Part shown: piece by piece, positions 10,221 to 18,902 of the stretch | Layout: each line of letters opens with the position of its first letter | Numbering within the stretch: the first letter of the stretch is position 1 | Assembly (NCBI GenBank): GCA_029261595.1 | Contig: JAJDAZ010000062.1 | Coordinates: forward strand, 18,157-82,156 | Reading direction: 5' to 3' | DNA: 64,000 nucleotides | DNA from: Nitrospinaceae bacterium | Lineage (GTDB): Bacteria; Nitrospinota; Nitrospinia; Nitrospinales; VA-1 | Notes under the pieces: model-generated | Databases searched by the model: none | Told to the model about the DNA's origin: nothing | Seen by the model: only the letters and a program-made list of their open reading frames with translations | Made by a program: the position numbers and the translations under genes

Positions 10221-10335
10221 ATCGGCCCCCTGACCCAAAACAAAATCGGTTGACAAGCGTGGCGCGAATGTTTAGCCTTTAATTATCCCTTAATCAAGTC
10301 TTTTCCAACGCTTTCACTCATGAGAAGAGGTCAAT

Positions 10336-11349
10336 ATGTTTCGGATTGGTAATTTCAAACGCATCGCGATCCCTGTTTTGGTATCGCTTTTAATAGGCAT
10401 GACCGGGACGGAAATTTTCGCCCATTCGGGACACAAGCATGATGACAAACCGCCCATCGCCCTGCCGGAGGTGGTCGCCAGGGTCAACGGCCAGGATATC
10501 CAACGCAAGGTCATTTACCGGGAATTAAATAAAGCCATCCAGAGTTACAAGGCCAAAGGCATGAGTTTGAGCCCCGATCAGTTGAAAACGGCGGCTAAAA
10601 AACTGACCGACGATGAAATAAGCCGAACCCTGTTGTTGCAACGCGGAAAAGAAATCGGCGTAGCGGCCACGCCAAAAATGGTCGAAGCAAAATTAAACCA
10701 GGTCAAGGCGTCTTTTAAATCCGACTCGGTGTTCGAGCATAAATTGAAAAACCGGGGCATGACGCTGGACCAATACCAGGAAGAGTTGCGCACCGACATG
10801 GTCATGGATCAAGTCATCAAAAAAGAGGTGGAATCCAAAATCCAGATCAGCCAAGCGGATCTGAAAAAATATTACGAGAAAAATATCGGCAAGTTCAAGA
10901 CGCAGGATAAAGTCCGGGCGAGTGTCATCCTGATCAAATCACCGCCAAACAGCAATCCGGAAAGAGAACGTAAGGTCAGGAAAAAAATGGAGTCGATTTT
11001 AGCGCAGATTAACGCGGGGACGGAATTTGACGGATTGGCGAAAAAATTCTCCCAGGACAGCCTCTCGTCCAAGGGCGGCGACCTTGGGTTCTTTGAGAAA
11101 AATAAGATGTTCCGAGCCTTCAGTGAAAGGGCCTTCAGCATGAAGGTCGGTGAGGTGAGCGAGATATTCAAAACCAAGCACGGGTTTCATATCCTCAAGG
11201 TGACCGATAAAAAACCCGGCGTCAGCAGGTCCTTGGAAAATGAAAAGGAAAACATCCGTAAAACGCTGGTGGAAAAAAAGAGCGCCCAGGCAACCCGCAC
11301 ATACGTTGAAACCCTCAAAAAACAGGCGGACTTGAAAACCTACTTCTAA
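10336..11349 (+). CDS. Exported SurA/PrsA-like peptidyl-prolyl isomerase (parvulin)
   Basis: Signal-like N-terminus; RASVILIKSPPNSNPERERKVRKKMESILAQINAGTEFDGLAKKFSQDSLSSKGGDLGFFEKNKM.. VGEVSEIFKTKHGFHILKVTDKKPG. Confidence 0.9.
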   Translation: MFRIGNFKRIAIPVLVSLLIGMTGTEIFAHSGHKHDDKPPIALPEVVARVNGQDIQRKVIYRELNKAIQSYKAKGMSLSPDQLKTAAKKLTDDEISRTLLLQRGKEIGVAATPKMVEAKLNQVKASFKSDSVFEHKLKNRGMTLDQYQEELRTDMVMDQVIKKEVESKIQISQADLKKYYEKNIGKFKTQDKVRASVILIKSPPNSNPERERKVRKKMESILAQINAGTEFDGLAKKFSQDSLSSKGGDLGFFEKNKMFRAFSERAFSMKVGEVSEIFKTKHGFHILKVTDKKPGVSRSLENEKENIRKTLVEKKSAQATRTYVETLKKQADLKTYF

Positions 11350-11392
11350 CCGGGAAGAACAGGAAGGATTTTCCAGAGGGGAAATTACTGAT

Positions 11393-11917
11393 TCAATGCG
11401 GTTTAGTCTCTGAAGCAATTCGATCCATCCAGGCAAACAAGACGCCGCTCAGGACAAAGGCCATGTGAAGGGCAACTTTCCAAAGGTACATGTCCGTATT
11501 TCCATCGGTCGGTTCCGCCGGAATCTCCACAAACGTTTTCAAGAGGTCGATTGCGGATATGGCGACGATGGCTCCAATGACCTTTAATTTGAGCCCACTA
11601 AAGTCGACCTTGCCCATCCATTCAGGCCGATCCGTATGGTCGGCAACATCTATTTTTGAAACAAAAATTTCATAACCCGAAAAGATGATCATCAGCAGTA
11701 GAGAACCGACCAGGGCCATATCGACCAGGGTCAGGATGCCGATGATCACGTCCGATTCAGTCGCTGACAGGACATGAGTCGATAAATGAATCAGTTCCTG
11801 AATGAATTTGATCAAGAGCAGGACAATGCCGACAATCAACCCCAGAAAGAATGGGGCCAATAACCACCGGCTCCGAAATATGCCCATCTCTAAAGAATGT
11901 TCGATTTTTCCCGGCAT
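11393..11917 (-). CDS. YqhA/UPF0114 family membrane protein
   Basis: SRWLLAPFFLGLIVGIVLLLIKFIQELIHL..DVIIGILTLVDMALVGSLLLMIIFSGYEIFVSKID pattern typical of the family. Confidence 0.8.
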   Translation of the reverse strand: MPGKIEHSLEMGIFRSRWLLAPFFLGLIVGIVLLLIKFIQELIHLSTHVLSATESDVIIGILTLVDMALVGSLLLMIIFSGYEIFVSKIDVADHTDRPEWMGKVDFSGLKLKVIGAIVAISAIDLLKTFVEIPAEPTDGNTDMYLWKVALHMAFVLSGVLFAWMDRIASETKPH

Positions 11918-11942
11918 AATTTTTTAAACTCTCCTGAAACAC

Positions 11943-11976
11943 AAAAAAATCCATTCCTCCCTTCACCGAAGGGAGG
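11943..11976 (-). terminator. Putative Rho-independent terminator (perfect 9-bp stem CCTCCCTTC-ACC-GAAGGGAGG; T-run on minus strand)
   Basis: Inverted repeat at 11956-11976 followed on the minus strand by aatggattttttt, just downstream of the 11988-12182 minus-strand gene. Confidence 0.6.
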
Positions 11977-11987
11977 ATCATTCAAAA

Positions 11988-12182
11988 TTACTTTTTATCC
12001 GATTTTGCCTTTTTCTTGCCCGCTTTTCCTTTATCGATCTCGCTCAGTTTTCGTTTCACAATTTTTCCCTTGTCGTGGTCGAAATCCATCTTCAGATGCA
12101 CCGTGTTGGGAAATAATTTATGCACCACGCCTTCTTTTTTCTTACCCGCAAAATCTATTTTAACCGTATCGCCTACTTTCAT
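11988..12182 (-). CDS. Small basic hypothetical protein, possible KOW/SH3-like
   Basis: MKVGDTVKIDFAGKKKEGVVHKLFPNTVHLKMDFDHDKGKIVKRKLSEID, Lys-rich tail. Confidence 0.5.
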   Translation of the reverse strand: MKVGDTVKIDFAGKKKEGVVHKLFPNTVHLKMDFDHDKGKIVKRKLSEIDKGKAGKKKAKSDKK

Positions 12183-12325
12183 TTTCTTTTATCCTCCCGC
12201 ACCATAAAGGGTGAAACTCGTGATATTCATTAGCCTGTTGGAAAGAGAAAAGACTAGAGGAAATCATTTTACGAGTCAATCATTTCTTTCCCCACCCGCT
12301 ACGCGGGAGGAAGATAGGGTCAACC

Positions 12326-12358
12326 ATAAATCGATCGTGCGTTAATATTAGGTACAGC
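12326..12358 (+). repeat. Dispersed 33-bp intergenic repeat, copy 2
   Basis: ATAAATCGATCGTGCGTTAATATTAGGTACAGC; 26/33 by hand alignment to copy at 16000-16032. Confidence 0.55.
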
Positions 12359-12406
12359 GGTGCGCTGTCTGGTAAACTTCGGGCCGAACCTTTCATTTTT
12401 TTCGAT

Positions 12407-14917
12407 ATGACGACCACCACCATTGAATCGCCACACCCACGACAAAAATCAGAAGATAAGCCTGTCTTCGCGGAGGTCGTATTGAACCTGCCGTTAAAGG
12501 GTTCATTCACCTATGCCGTCCCCCCCGAATTTCAACCCATTGTTCAACCAGGCTTTCGCGTGTTCGTTCCCTTTGGCAAACGTAAACTCACGGGTTATGT
12601 GGTCGCGTTATCCGATAGCCGCGATGCAACTTTTAAAATTAAAGACATCGAAGATGTCCTCGACACCGGTCCGGTTTTGTCTCCGGAAATCATGTCTTTG
12701 ACCCGATGGATTGCGGACTACTACCGGTCTTCCTGGGGAGAAGCAGTCAAAGCCGCCCTGCCAGCCGGGTTGGAGGATGAAAGCCGGGAAATTCTGACTC
12801 TATCTCCAGAAGGCCTTCAGGCTCTTCATTCAGAAGACTTGAATGAATCCCTCTCTTTGATCCTGAAATCGGTTGCCCAACGTGGCCAGGTCACGCCCGC
12901 CCAAATGCGGCGTTTGCTGAAAAATAAATTCAGCGCCTACGCCCTGGCACGTTTGAAACAATCCGGCTGGTTGCAATCACAATTACATATCAAACGAAGC
13001 GCCATTGGCTACCAATACGAAAAACTGGCGCGCGCCGTTTCCCCGCTCCCCGATCCTGAGGCAACAGAAAAACTCCTTCGTCGCAGTCCCAAGCAACAAG
13101 CGGTTTATGCTTTGCTCCTGGAAGGTGACAAAACCTTGAAAACGCTTGCCGAACAAATTCCGACTTATGCGGCTCCGTTTAAAAAGTTGCGGGAAAAAGG
13201 CCTGGCGGAAATCACCACCCAAAAAAACCTCCGCGAATCAGAAGCGGTTAAGCCGGACGCTTCCTGGTCACCGGAGGCGCAATTGCCTTTCACGCCCGAC
13301 CAGGAACGGACCTATAAAGAATTGCATCACTCGCTCACTCAGGGAGAATTCAAAACCTATCTTCTGCATGGCGTCACCGGCAGTGGCAAAACCGAGCTTT
13401 ATATCCGGTGCATTCAAAAAGCGCTGGAGTTGAAAAAAACAGCGATCATGATGGTCCCCGAAATATCACTGACCCCGCAGACCGTAGCAAGATTTCACGC
13501 CCGGTTCGGCACGAACGTGGCCATCCTGCACAGTGGCCTGTCGCAAAAGGAGCGCTTTCTGGAATGGAAAAAGATCCAGGAAAAACAAGTCTCCATTGTG
13601 GTCGGGGCGCGTTCTGCCATTTTTGCGCCTTTCAAAAACCTGGGCGTGATCGTCATCGACGAAGAGCACGACACCTCCTACAAACAGGATTCAAGCCCGC
13701 GTTATCACGCAAGAGACACCGCCATCATCCGCGCCCGCTCCGAAAATACCGTGGTGATCCTGGGTTCCGCGACGCCGTCGCTCGAGTCCCTGTCGAATAC
13801 AGAATCCGGCAAGTACCGCTATCTGTCGCTGGACAAGCGGGTGCAAGGCCGTCTGCTTCCCGTGGTGGAAATCGTGGACATGCAAAAAGAAAAGGATGAA
13901 AAGAAAAACTTCACCATCCTGTCCGGCAGGCTCAAAGCCGCCATCCGCCACCGCCTCGACCGCAAGGAGCAGGTGTTCCTCTTCCTCAACCGGAGGGGGA
14001 CGTCGAACTATATTTTCTGCAAGGAATGCGGGTTCGTGTTCGACTGCCATCACTGTAGCGTGACGCTCACGTATCACGGCCGGGAAGATTTGATCCGCTG
14101 TCACTACTGCAATTACACGGCGCGGGTTCCAAAAACCTGCGCCGATTGCCAGGGAGAGGTGATACATTTCAGTGGATTCGGAACGCAAAGGCTGGAAGAC
14201 GAGATTAAGCGGCTGTTTCCAGAGGCGCGGACGATACGCCTGGACCGGGACACCACCCGGGGCCGGTCGGCATTTGAATCCATGCACAAGTTGATGAACG
14301 CGGGAGAAATCGATATTCTCATCGGCACCCAGATGATCACCAAGGGACACGATTTTCCCAACGTCACTCTGGTGGGGGTGGTGCATGCGGACATTTCCCT
14401 GAACATCCCCGATTTTCGTTCTGCGGAGCGTTCCTTTCAACTCCTGACCCAGGTGGCCGGGCGGGCGGGCCGGGGCCGCGTTCCCGGACAGGTCGTCATT
14501 CAGACCCACGAACCCGAGCATTTTGTGTTCAAATTTGTGCGCGACCATGATTTTAAAAATTTTTATGAAAAAGAAATTGGGAATAGAAAGAAATTAAATT
14601 ATCCTCCTTTCACGCGCCTGGCGGCTCTTGTCATGGAATGCGAATCGGAATCGATCGGAGAAAAAGCGACGCGGGATTTGGCGGAGGCTATGAAAAAATT
14701 CATCGCCTGCACCAAGGGTATCGAGATGATAGGCCCCTCTCCCGCCGCGCTTTACCAGATCAAAAAAAAATACCGCTGGCATATCATTCTCAGGTCCATG
14801 GGGTCCGGAACGCTGAAAACCGCGCTCGACCGGGTGGCGACTTTGAAGGAATTCAAATCTCCTTTTAAGGGCAAGGTCAGGATATCCATCGATGTGGACC
14901 CGATAAATATCTTATAA
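12407..14917 (+). CDS. priA: Primosomal protein N' (PriA replication restart helicase)
   Basis: HGVTGSGKTELYIRCI (Walker A), VIDEEHDTSYKQDSSPRYHARDTAI, CHHCSVTLTYH..CHYC Zn motifs, GTQMITKGHDFPNVTLVGV, QVAGRAGRG. Confidence 0.97.
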   Translation: MTTTTIESPHPRQKSEDKPVFAEVVLNLPLKGSFTYAVPPEFQPIVQPGFRVFVPFGKRKLTGYVVALSDSRDATFKIKDIEDVLDTGPVLSPEIMSLTRWIADYYRSSWGEAVKAALPAGLEDESREILTLSPEGLQALHSEDLNESLSLILKSVAQRGQVTPAQMRRLLKNKFSAYALARLKQSGWLQSQLHIKRSAIGYQYEKLARAVSPLPDPEATEKLLRRSPKQQAVYALLLEGDKTLKTLAEQIPTYAAPFKKLREKGLAEITTQKNLRESEAVKPDASWSPEAQLPFTPDQERTYKELHHSLTQGEFKTYLLHGVTGSGKTELYIRCIQKALELKKTAIMMVPEISLTPQTVARFHARFGTNVAILHSGLSQKERFLEWKKIQEKQVSIVVGARSAIFAPFKNLGVIVIDEEHDTSYKQDSSPRYHARDTAIIRARSENTVVILGSATPSLESLSNTESGKYRYLSLDKRVQGRLLPVVEIVDMQKEKDEKKNFTILSGRLKAAIRHRLDRKEQVFLFLNRRGTSNYIFCKECGFVFDCHHCSVTLTYHGREDLIRCHYCNYTARVPKTCADCQGEVIHFSGFGTQRLEDEIKRLFPEARTIRLDRDTTRGRSAFESMHKLMNAGEIDILIGTQMITKGHDFPNVTLVGVVHADISLNIPDFRSAERSFQLLTQVAGRAGRGRVPGQVVIQTHEPEHFVFKFVRDHDFKNFYEKEIGNRKKLNYPPFTRLAALVMECESESIGEKATRDLAEAMKKFIACTKGIEMIGPSPAALYQIKKKYRWHIILRSMGSGTLKTALDRVATLKEFKSPFKGKVRISIDVDPINIL

Positions 14918-14954
14918 ACTTCAGCAACTACAATCTTATTTTAGAAAGCCTGAC

Positions 14955-15542
14955 ATGAAACTTTTTCGATCGCTGTATGACTGGGTCCTGCACTGGGCCG
15001 GCACCCCCTATGCCCTTCCCGCGCTGGTCATCATTTCGTTTGCAGAATCTTCCGTATTTCCGGTTCCGCCGGATATCCTGCTCATTGCGATGACCGTGGC
15101 CGTGCCCGCACTGTGGTTTCGCTATGCGCTCTTTTGTACGGCCGCTTCGGTGCTCGGCGGAATGTTCGGTTATCTTATTGGATTGAAATTCATGGATGTC
15201 ATTGGCAACCGGGTTCTGGAAATTTATCATCTGCATGAGAAATTTGACAAAATCGGCGACCTGTACCGCGAGCACGAAGCCTGGGCCGTCGCGGGATCGG
15301 GCTTCACGCCGATTCCCTATAAATTATTCACCCTCGCCGCAGGAGCGTTTAAAATCGATTTTCCCACCTTCGTGTTTGCCTCGACGGTGGGACGCGCGGC
15401 CCGGTTTTTTCTGGTCGCCGCGCTGATTTATAAATTTGGACCGGCTATAAAACAGTGGATCGAAAAATATTTCGGCTGGTTCACCACCCTCTTTTTCGTT
15501 TTATTATTTCTGGGATTTTACCTGTTAAAATTTGTGCTTTGA
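14955..15542 (+). CDS. YqaA/DedA-like (SNARE-associated Golgi protein family) membrane protein
   Basis: FAESSVFPVPPDILLIAMTVA..GGMFGYLIGLKF..GSGFTPIPYKLFTLAAGAFKI. Confidence 0.85.
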   Translation: MKLFRSLYDWVLHWAGTPYALPALVIISFAESSVFPVPPDILLIAMTVAVPALWFRYALFCTAASVLGGMFGYLIGLKFMDVIGNRVLEIYHLHEKFDKIGDLYREHEAWAVAGSGFTPIPYKLFTLAAGAFKIDFPTFVFASTVGRAARFFLVAALIYKFGPAIKQWIEKYFGWFTTLFFVLLFLGFYLLKFVL

Positions 15543-15563
15543 ATAAGGCGAAAGGGCAAGCCG

Positions 15564-15896
15564 ATGGAATCAGAACATATCGTTGTCTACGTCACAGCGG
15601 GGTCTCAAGAAGAAGCGGACAAGCTCAGTCGTGGACTGGTCGAAGAAAAGCTGGCGTTTTGTGTGAACGCGCTCCCGGCTATCCAGTCCACTTATTACTG
15701 GGAAGGCAAGCTATGCAAGGATGAGGAAATCCTGCTCATCATCAAAACCCGTTCCAGCAGATTTGACGCGCTGGAAACCTGGGTGCGTAAAAATCATAGT
15801 TACGATGTTCCAGAGGTCATCGCGCTCCCCATCGTGAAGGGGTCGCAACCTTACCTGAAAAGCATCGATGACTGGGTCCCCCCACTACCTGGGTAG
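15564..15896 (+). CDS. cutA: Divalent-cation tolerance protein CutA
   Basis: LAFCVNALPAIQSTYYWEGKLCKDEEILLIIKTRSSRFDALETWVRKNHSYDVPEVIALPI. Confidence 0.95.
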   Translation: MESEHIVVYVTAGSQEEADKLSRGLVEEKLAFCVNALPAIQSTYYWEGKLCKDEEILLIIKTRSSRFDALETWVRKNHSYDVPEVIALPIVKGSQPYLKSIDDWVPPLPG

Positions 15897-15999
15897 GACC
15901 CGCTACGCAGGCGGAAAAATTTAAGGCTCTGTTCGCCTTACCCTTGGAGGGCATGAAGGCAACGGTGAAATATCACACGCTCACGAGCCCCGAAAAGCC

Positions 16000-16032
16000 A
16001 TAAACCCATAGCCCGTTAATACTAGGTCCAGC
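16000..16032 (+). repeat. Dispersed 33-bp intergenic repeat, copy 3
   Basis: ATAAACCCATAGCCCGTTAATACTAGGTCCAGC; see copies at 12326 and 4684 (reverse). Confidence 0.55.
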
Positions 16033-16183
16033 CCTCAGGCTGGTGCTTCACTCATCAGCCCCAAAATCTCTGGATTAGGAAGAAACAATTGACCTATAAT
16101 AAACCCATTGAACATTAAAATTGCCCCCACGGCGAGTGGTTCACGACGTGAGCAAACTCCCCCTCGCGGGAGCGAGTTGAGCT

Positions 16184-17143
16184 ATGAGCCATATAAAGAT
16201 TTCAAAAGACTGGGAAATATCCGGTAACCTCGCGACCCCCGAATCGGTTTTCATGAGCCGCCGAAAGTTTCTGCAAGGCACGGCGCTCACCGCGGTGGCA
16301 ACCACCGCCCTGCTCACCGGATGCACGTCCCCGCCTCACGACCCTGAGGTCGCGCTCAGTGAAACCGAAAAGAAAATCTATCCCGCCAAACGCAATGAAA
16401 ATTTTCAGTTGGACCGACCTGTCACTTCCGAACAAATCGCGGCGTCCTACAACAATTTTTACGAGTTCACCCAAGTCAAGGAGGACGTGATCGTGCACGC
16501 GCAGGCGTTGCCAAAACGTCCGTGGACGGTTGAAGTCAGCGGGCTGGTTCGGCATCCGAAAATATTCGATGTCGATGACCTGTTAAGAACAATGCCGATC
16601 CAAGAACGCCTGTACCGTCACCGTTGTGTCGAAGCCTGGGCGATGGCGGTTCCGTGGACCGGCTTCCCATTGAAAGCCCTGCTCAAACAGGTAGAACCCA
16701 CATACAAGGCGACCTACGTTCGCATGACCACGTTTTACAAACCGTTCACCGCGCAAGGCCAACTGGCCTTCTGGGAACCCTGGCCCTATATGGAAGGGCT
16801 GACCGTTCAGGAAGCCATGAACGATCTGGCCTTCATGGCTGTCGGTATCTACGGACACCCGCTACCGAAACAGCACGGCGCGCCCCTTCGCCTCGCGGTG
16901 CCGTGGAAGTACGGATTCAAAAGCATCAAATCCGTGGTCAAGATCGAACTGATCGATTATCGGCCAGCCACGTTCTGGAATACCCTGCAAGGGCTGGAAT
17001 ACGATTTCACCGCCAACGTCAATCCGAAAATTCCACATCCTCGCTGGTCGCAGGCCAAAGAAAAAATGATCGGCACCGGGGAAATCCGCCCCACCCTGCC
17101 GTTTAACGGATATGGCAAGCAGGTCGCCAAACTTTACGCTTGA
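16184..17143 (+). CDS. msrP: Protein-methionine-sulfoxide reductase catalytic subunit MsrP (YedY-type Mo enzyme), Tat signal
   Basis: MSRRKFLQGTALTAVATTALLTGC (Tat motif), HAQALPKRPWTVEVSGLV, RHRCVEAWAMAVPWTGFPL, WPYMEGLTVQEAMNDLAFMAVGIYGHPLPKQHGAPLRLAVPWKYGFKSIKSVVKI. Confidence 0.95.
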   Translation: MSHIKISKDWEISGNLATPESVFMSRRKFLQGTALTAVATTALLTGCTSPPHDPEVALSETEKKIYPAKRNENFQLDRPVTSEQIAASYNNFYEFTQVKEDVIVHAQALPKRPWTVEVSGLVRHPKIFDVDDLLRTMPIQERLYRHRCVEAWAMAVPWTGFPLKALLKQVEPTYKATYVRMTTFYKPFTAQGQLAFWEPWPYMEGLTVQEAMNDLAFMAVGIYGHPLPKQHGAPLRLAVPWKYGFKSIKSVVKIELIDYRPATFWNTLQGLEYDFTANVNPKIPHPRWSQAKEKMIGTGEIRPTLPFNGYGKQVAKLYA

Positions 17144-17239
17144 AAAATCTATTGGGCATGGGATATTTCCTTAATGCTTTGCTTTTTTTAAATAAGTCTA
17201 ATAACATAAATTTTCAATTCATTGACGGAGCCAAGCATC

Positions 17240-17707
17240 ATGAAAAAAGCCACTTTCGGGGCAGGTTGTTTCTGGGGCGTGGAGCTTACCTTCAGCCAGA
17301 ATTTTGGAGTCACGTCCACAGCCGTAGGATACTGCGGCGGTAGCTTGCCTGATCCGACTTATGAAATGGTGTGCACCGGACAGTCCGGTCATGCCGAAGT
17401 CGTCGAGGTGGAATACGATCCTTCCCAGTTAGGCTACGAAGCTTTACTTGAACTGTTCTGGTCCATTCACGACCCGACCACCTTGAACCGACAGGGGCCG
17501 GACATCGGCACGCAATACCGTTCGGCCATTTACTTTCACGATGCCGAGCAGGAAACAGCCGCCCGGACATCTATGGAAAAACTTCAGCAGTCCAGCAGGT
17601 TTCCGAGTCCCATCGTGACCGAGATCACCGCCGCCCCTAAGTTTTACCGGGCCGAGGAATATCATCAGAAATATTTGGAAAAACGCGGCATGAAAAATTG
17701 CCACTGA
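17240..17707 (+). CDS. msrA: Peptide-methionine (S)-S-oxide reductase MsrA
   Basis: ATFGAGCFWGVELTF, GYCGGSLPDPTYEMVCTGQSGHAEVVEVEYDP, DIGTQYRSAIYF. Confidence 0.96.
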   Translation: MKKATFGAGCFWGVELTFSQNFGVTSTAVGYCGGSLPDPTYEMVCTGQSGHAEVVEVEYDPSQLGYEALLELFWSIHDPTTLNRQGPDIGTQYRSAIYFHDAEQETAARTSMEKLQQSSRFPSPIVTEITAAPKFYRAEEYHQKYLEKRGMKNCH

Positions 17708-17732
17708 TCCTTAACTTCAAAGAATCCTGAAA

Positions 17733-18416
17733 ATGCGACGCGCTCACAAAACGCTGAAAATCAAATACGGGGCCACGTTTGCGGAAGTCAAACAGGCTTA
17801 CAAAAAGCAGGCGATGGAATGGCATCCCGACCGGTTTCCAGCCGACGATGAAAACCTGCAAAAACAGGCCACCCAGAATTTCCATAAAATCACCGAAGCC
17901 TTCAAGCGGCTGGAAACCTGGCACAACGACAAAGAGCAGGGCAAATTCGACCCGAACCAGCCCGACTACGACGCACCAGATGGTGACCGGGCCGCATCCG
18001 AAGAGGGTTGGGAAGATAATCCCCGGCCTGATCTGCCGCAGTTCATCACCCGCACCTGGCGCAACGGCGACAAATACGAAGGCATGGCCGTGGGCGACCA
18101 AATGCAAGGACAAGGCATCTTCACCTACGCCAACGGCAGTGTCTACACCGGGCAATTCCGATACGGCAACATGGAAGGCCAGGGAAAGTTCACCTTTTCC
18201 AACGGCGATGTTTACACCGGCGGATTTCGTGAAAACCAGTTCTACGGTCAGGGCAAAATGCTGTTTGCCAGCGGCGACCGATACATGGGCAGTTTTGCTA
18301 AGGACCAGTACCACGGCGAGGGGATTTTCGTCACCTCCCAGGGCAAGGTGCACGCCGGGCAGTGGGACTACGGATCGCTCAGGTCCGAACCCGAACCGCC
18401 TTTCGAGCGGTATTGA
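17733..18416 (+). CDS. J-domain (DnaJ-like) protein with C-terminal MORN repeats
   Basis: AEVKQAYKKQAMEWHPDRFP (HPD motif) followed by repeated YxGxFxxGxxxGxGxxxxxxGxxY units (YTGQFRYGNMEGQGKFTFSNGDVYTGGFRENQFYGQGKML..). Confidence 0.85.
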   Translation: MRRAHKTLKIKYGATFAEVKQAYKKQAMEWHPDRFPADDENLQKQATQNFHKITEAFKRLETWHNDKEQGKFDPNQPDYDAPDGDRAASEEGWEDNPRPDLPQFITRTWRNGDKYEGMAVGDQMQGQGIFTYANGSVYTGQFRYGNMEGQGKFTFSNGDVYTGGFRENQFYGQGKMLFASGDRYMGSFAKDQYHGEGIFVTSQGKVHAGQWDYGSLRSEPEPPFERY

Positions 18417-18433
18417 TTGAAACCACTGTTGAG

Positions 18434-18459
18434 GTCACACTGAGCCTGTCGAAGTGTGG
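18434..18459. repeat. Extragenic repeat arm GTCACACTGAGCCTGTCGAAGTGTGG
   Basis: Shares CTGAGCCTGTCGAAGTGTG with the inverted-repeat element at 35510-35583. Confidence 0.7.
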
Positions 18460-18530
18460 CCAAAAAAACAAAACCCCCTTTTCATCGCAGAGGGCGCAAA
18501 GAGCGCAGAGAAAACATTGACAAAAAAATC

Positions 18531-18565
18531 CCTCTCCCTCATGGGAGAGGTTAGGTGAGGGTGGG
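18531..18565. repeat. Palindromic extragenic repeat CCTCTCCC..GGGAGAGGTTAGGTGAGGGTGGG
   Basis: Inverted repeat CCTCTCCC-TCAT-GGGAGAGG plus TTAGGTGAGG tail, shared with 36488-36524. Confidence 0.65.
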
Positions 18566-18631
18566 TAAGAAGATTTTCCGGTCTGCGGTCTCCCTTTAAC
18601 ACCCCAACCCACTCCAACCCCAGGCATTTAT

Positions 18632-18892
18632 ATGTCCGAATGGACACTCTATATGATCCGCACCAAAAATGGCGCGCTCTATACCGGGATCACCCAGGAT
18701 GTAAAACGGCGCTTCGCCGAACACGCCGCCGGAGGAAAGAAAGCCTCGAAATATCTCAAAGGCCGTGGACCGTTGAAACTGGTGTTCCAGAAAAAAATTG
18801 GTAGTCGGTCGCAGGCGTTAAAAGCCGAGGCCACCATCAAGAATTTGTCGAAGGCGGAAAAGGAAAGGATGACTTTCCCTCGGAATAGCTAA
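18632..18892 (+). CDS. GIY-YIG nuclease family protein (UPF0213/YhbQ-like)
   Basis: WTLYMIRTKNGALYTGITQDVKRRFAEHAAGGKKASKYLKGRGPLKLVF. Confidence 0.93.
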   Translation: MSEWTLYMIRTKNGALYTGITQDVKRRFAEHAAGGKKASKYLKGRGPLKLVFQKKIGSRSQALKAEATIKNLSKAEKERMTFPRNS

Positions 18893-18902
18893 CGGAATAA
18901 CC

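Noticed and set aside
13691-14548. 285-aa minus-strand ORF within priA
   Set aside because: Fully antisense to PriA helicase motifs.
17637-18353. 238-aa minus-strand ORF over the J-domain/MORN gene
   Set aside because: Its repetitive hydrophobic sequence is the mirror of the MORN repeats on the plus strand.
18421-18631. CRISPR array
   Set aside because: Repeats are different palindromic families, not a regular direct-repeat/spacer series; no cas genes seen.
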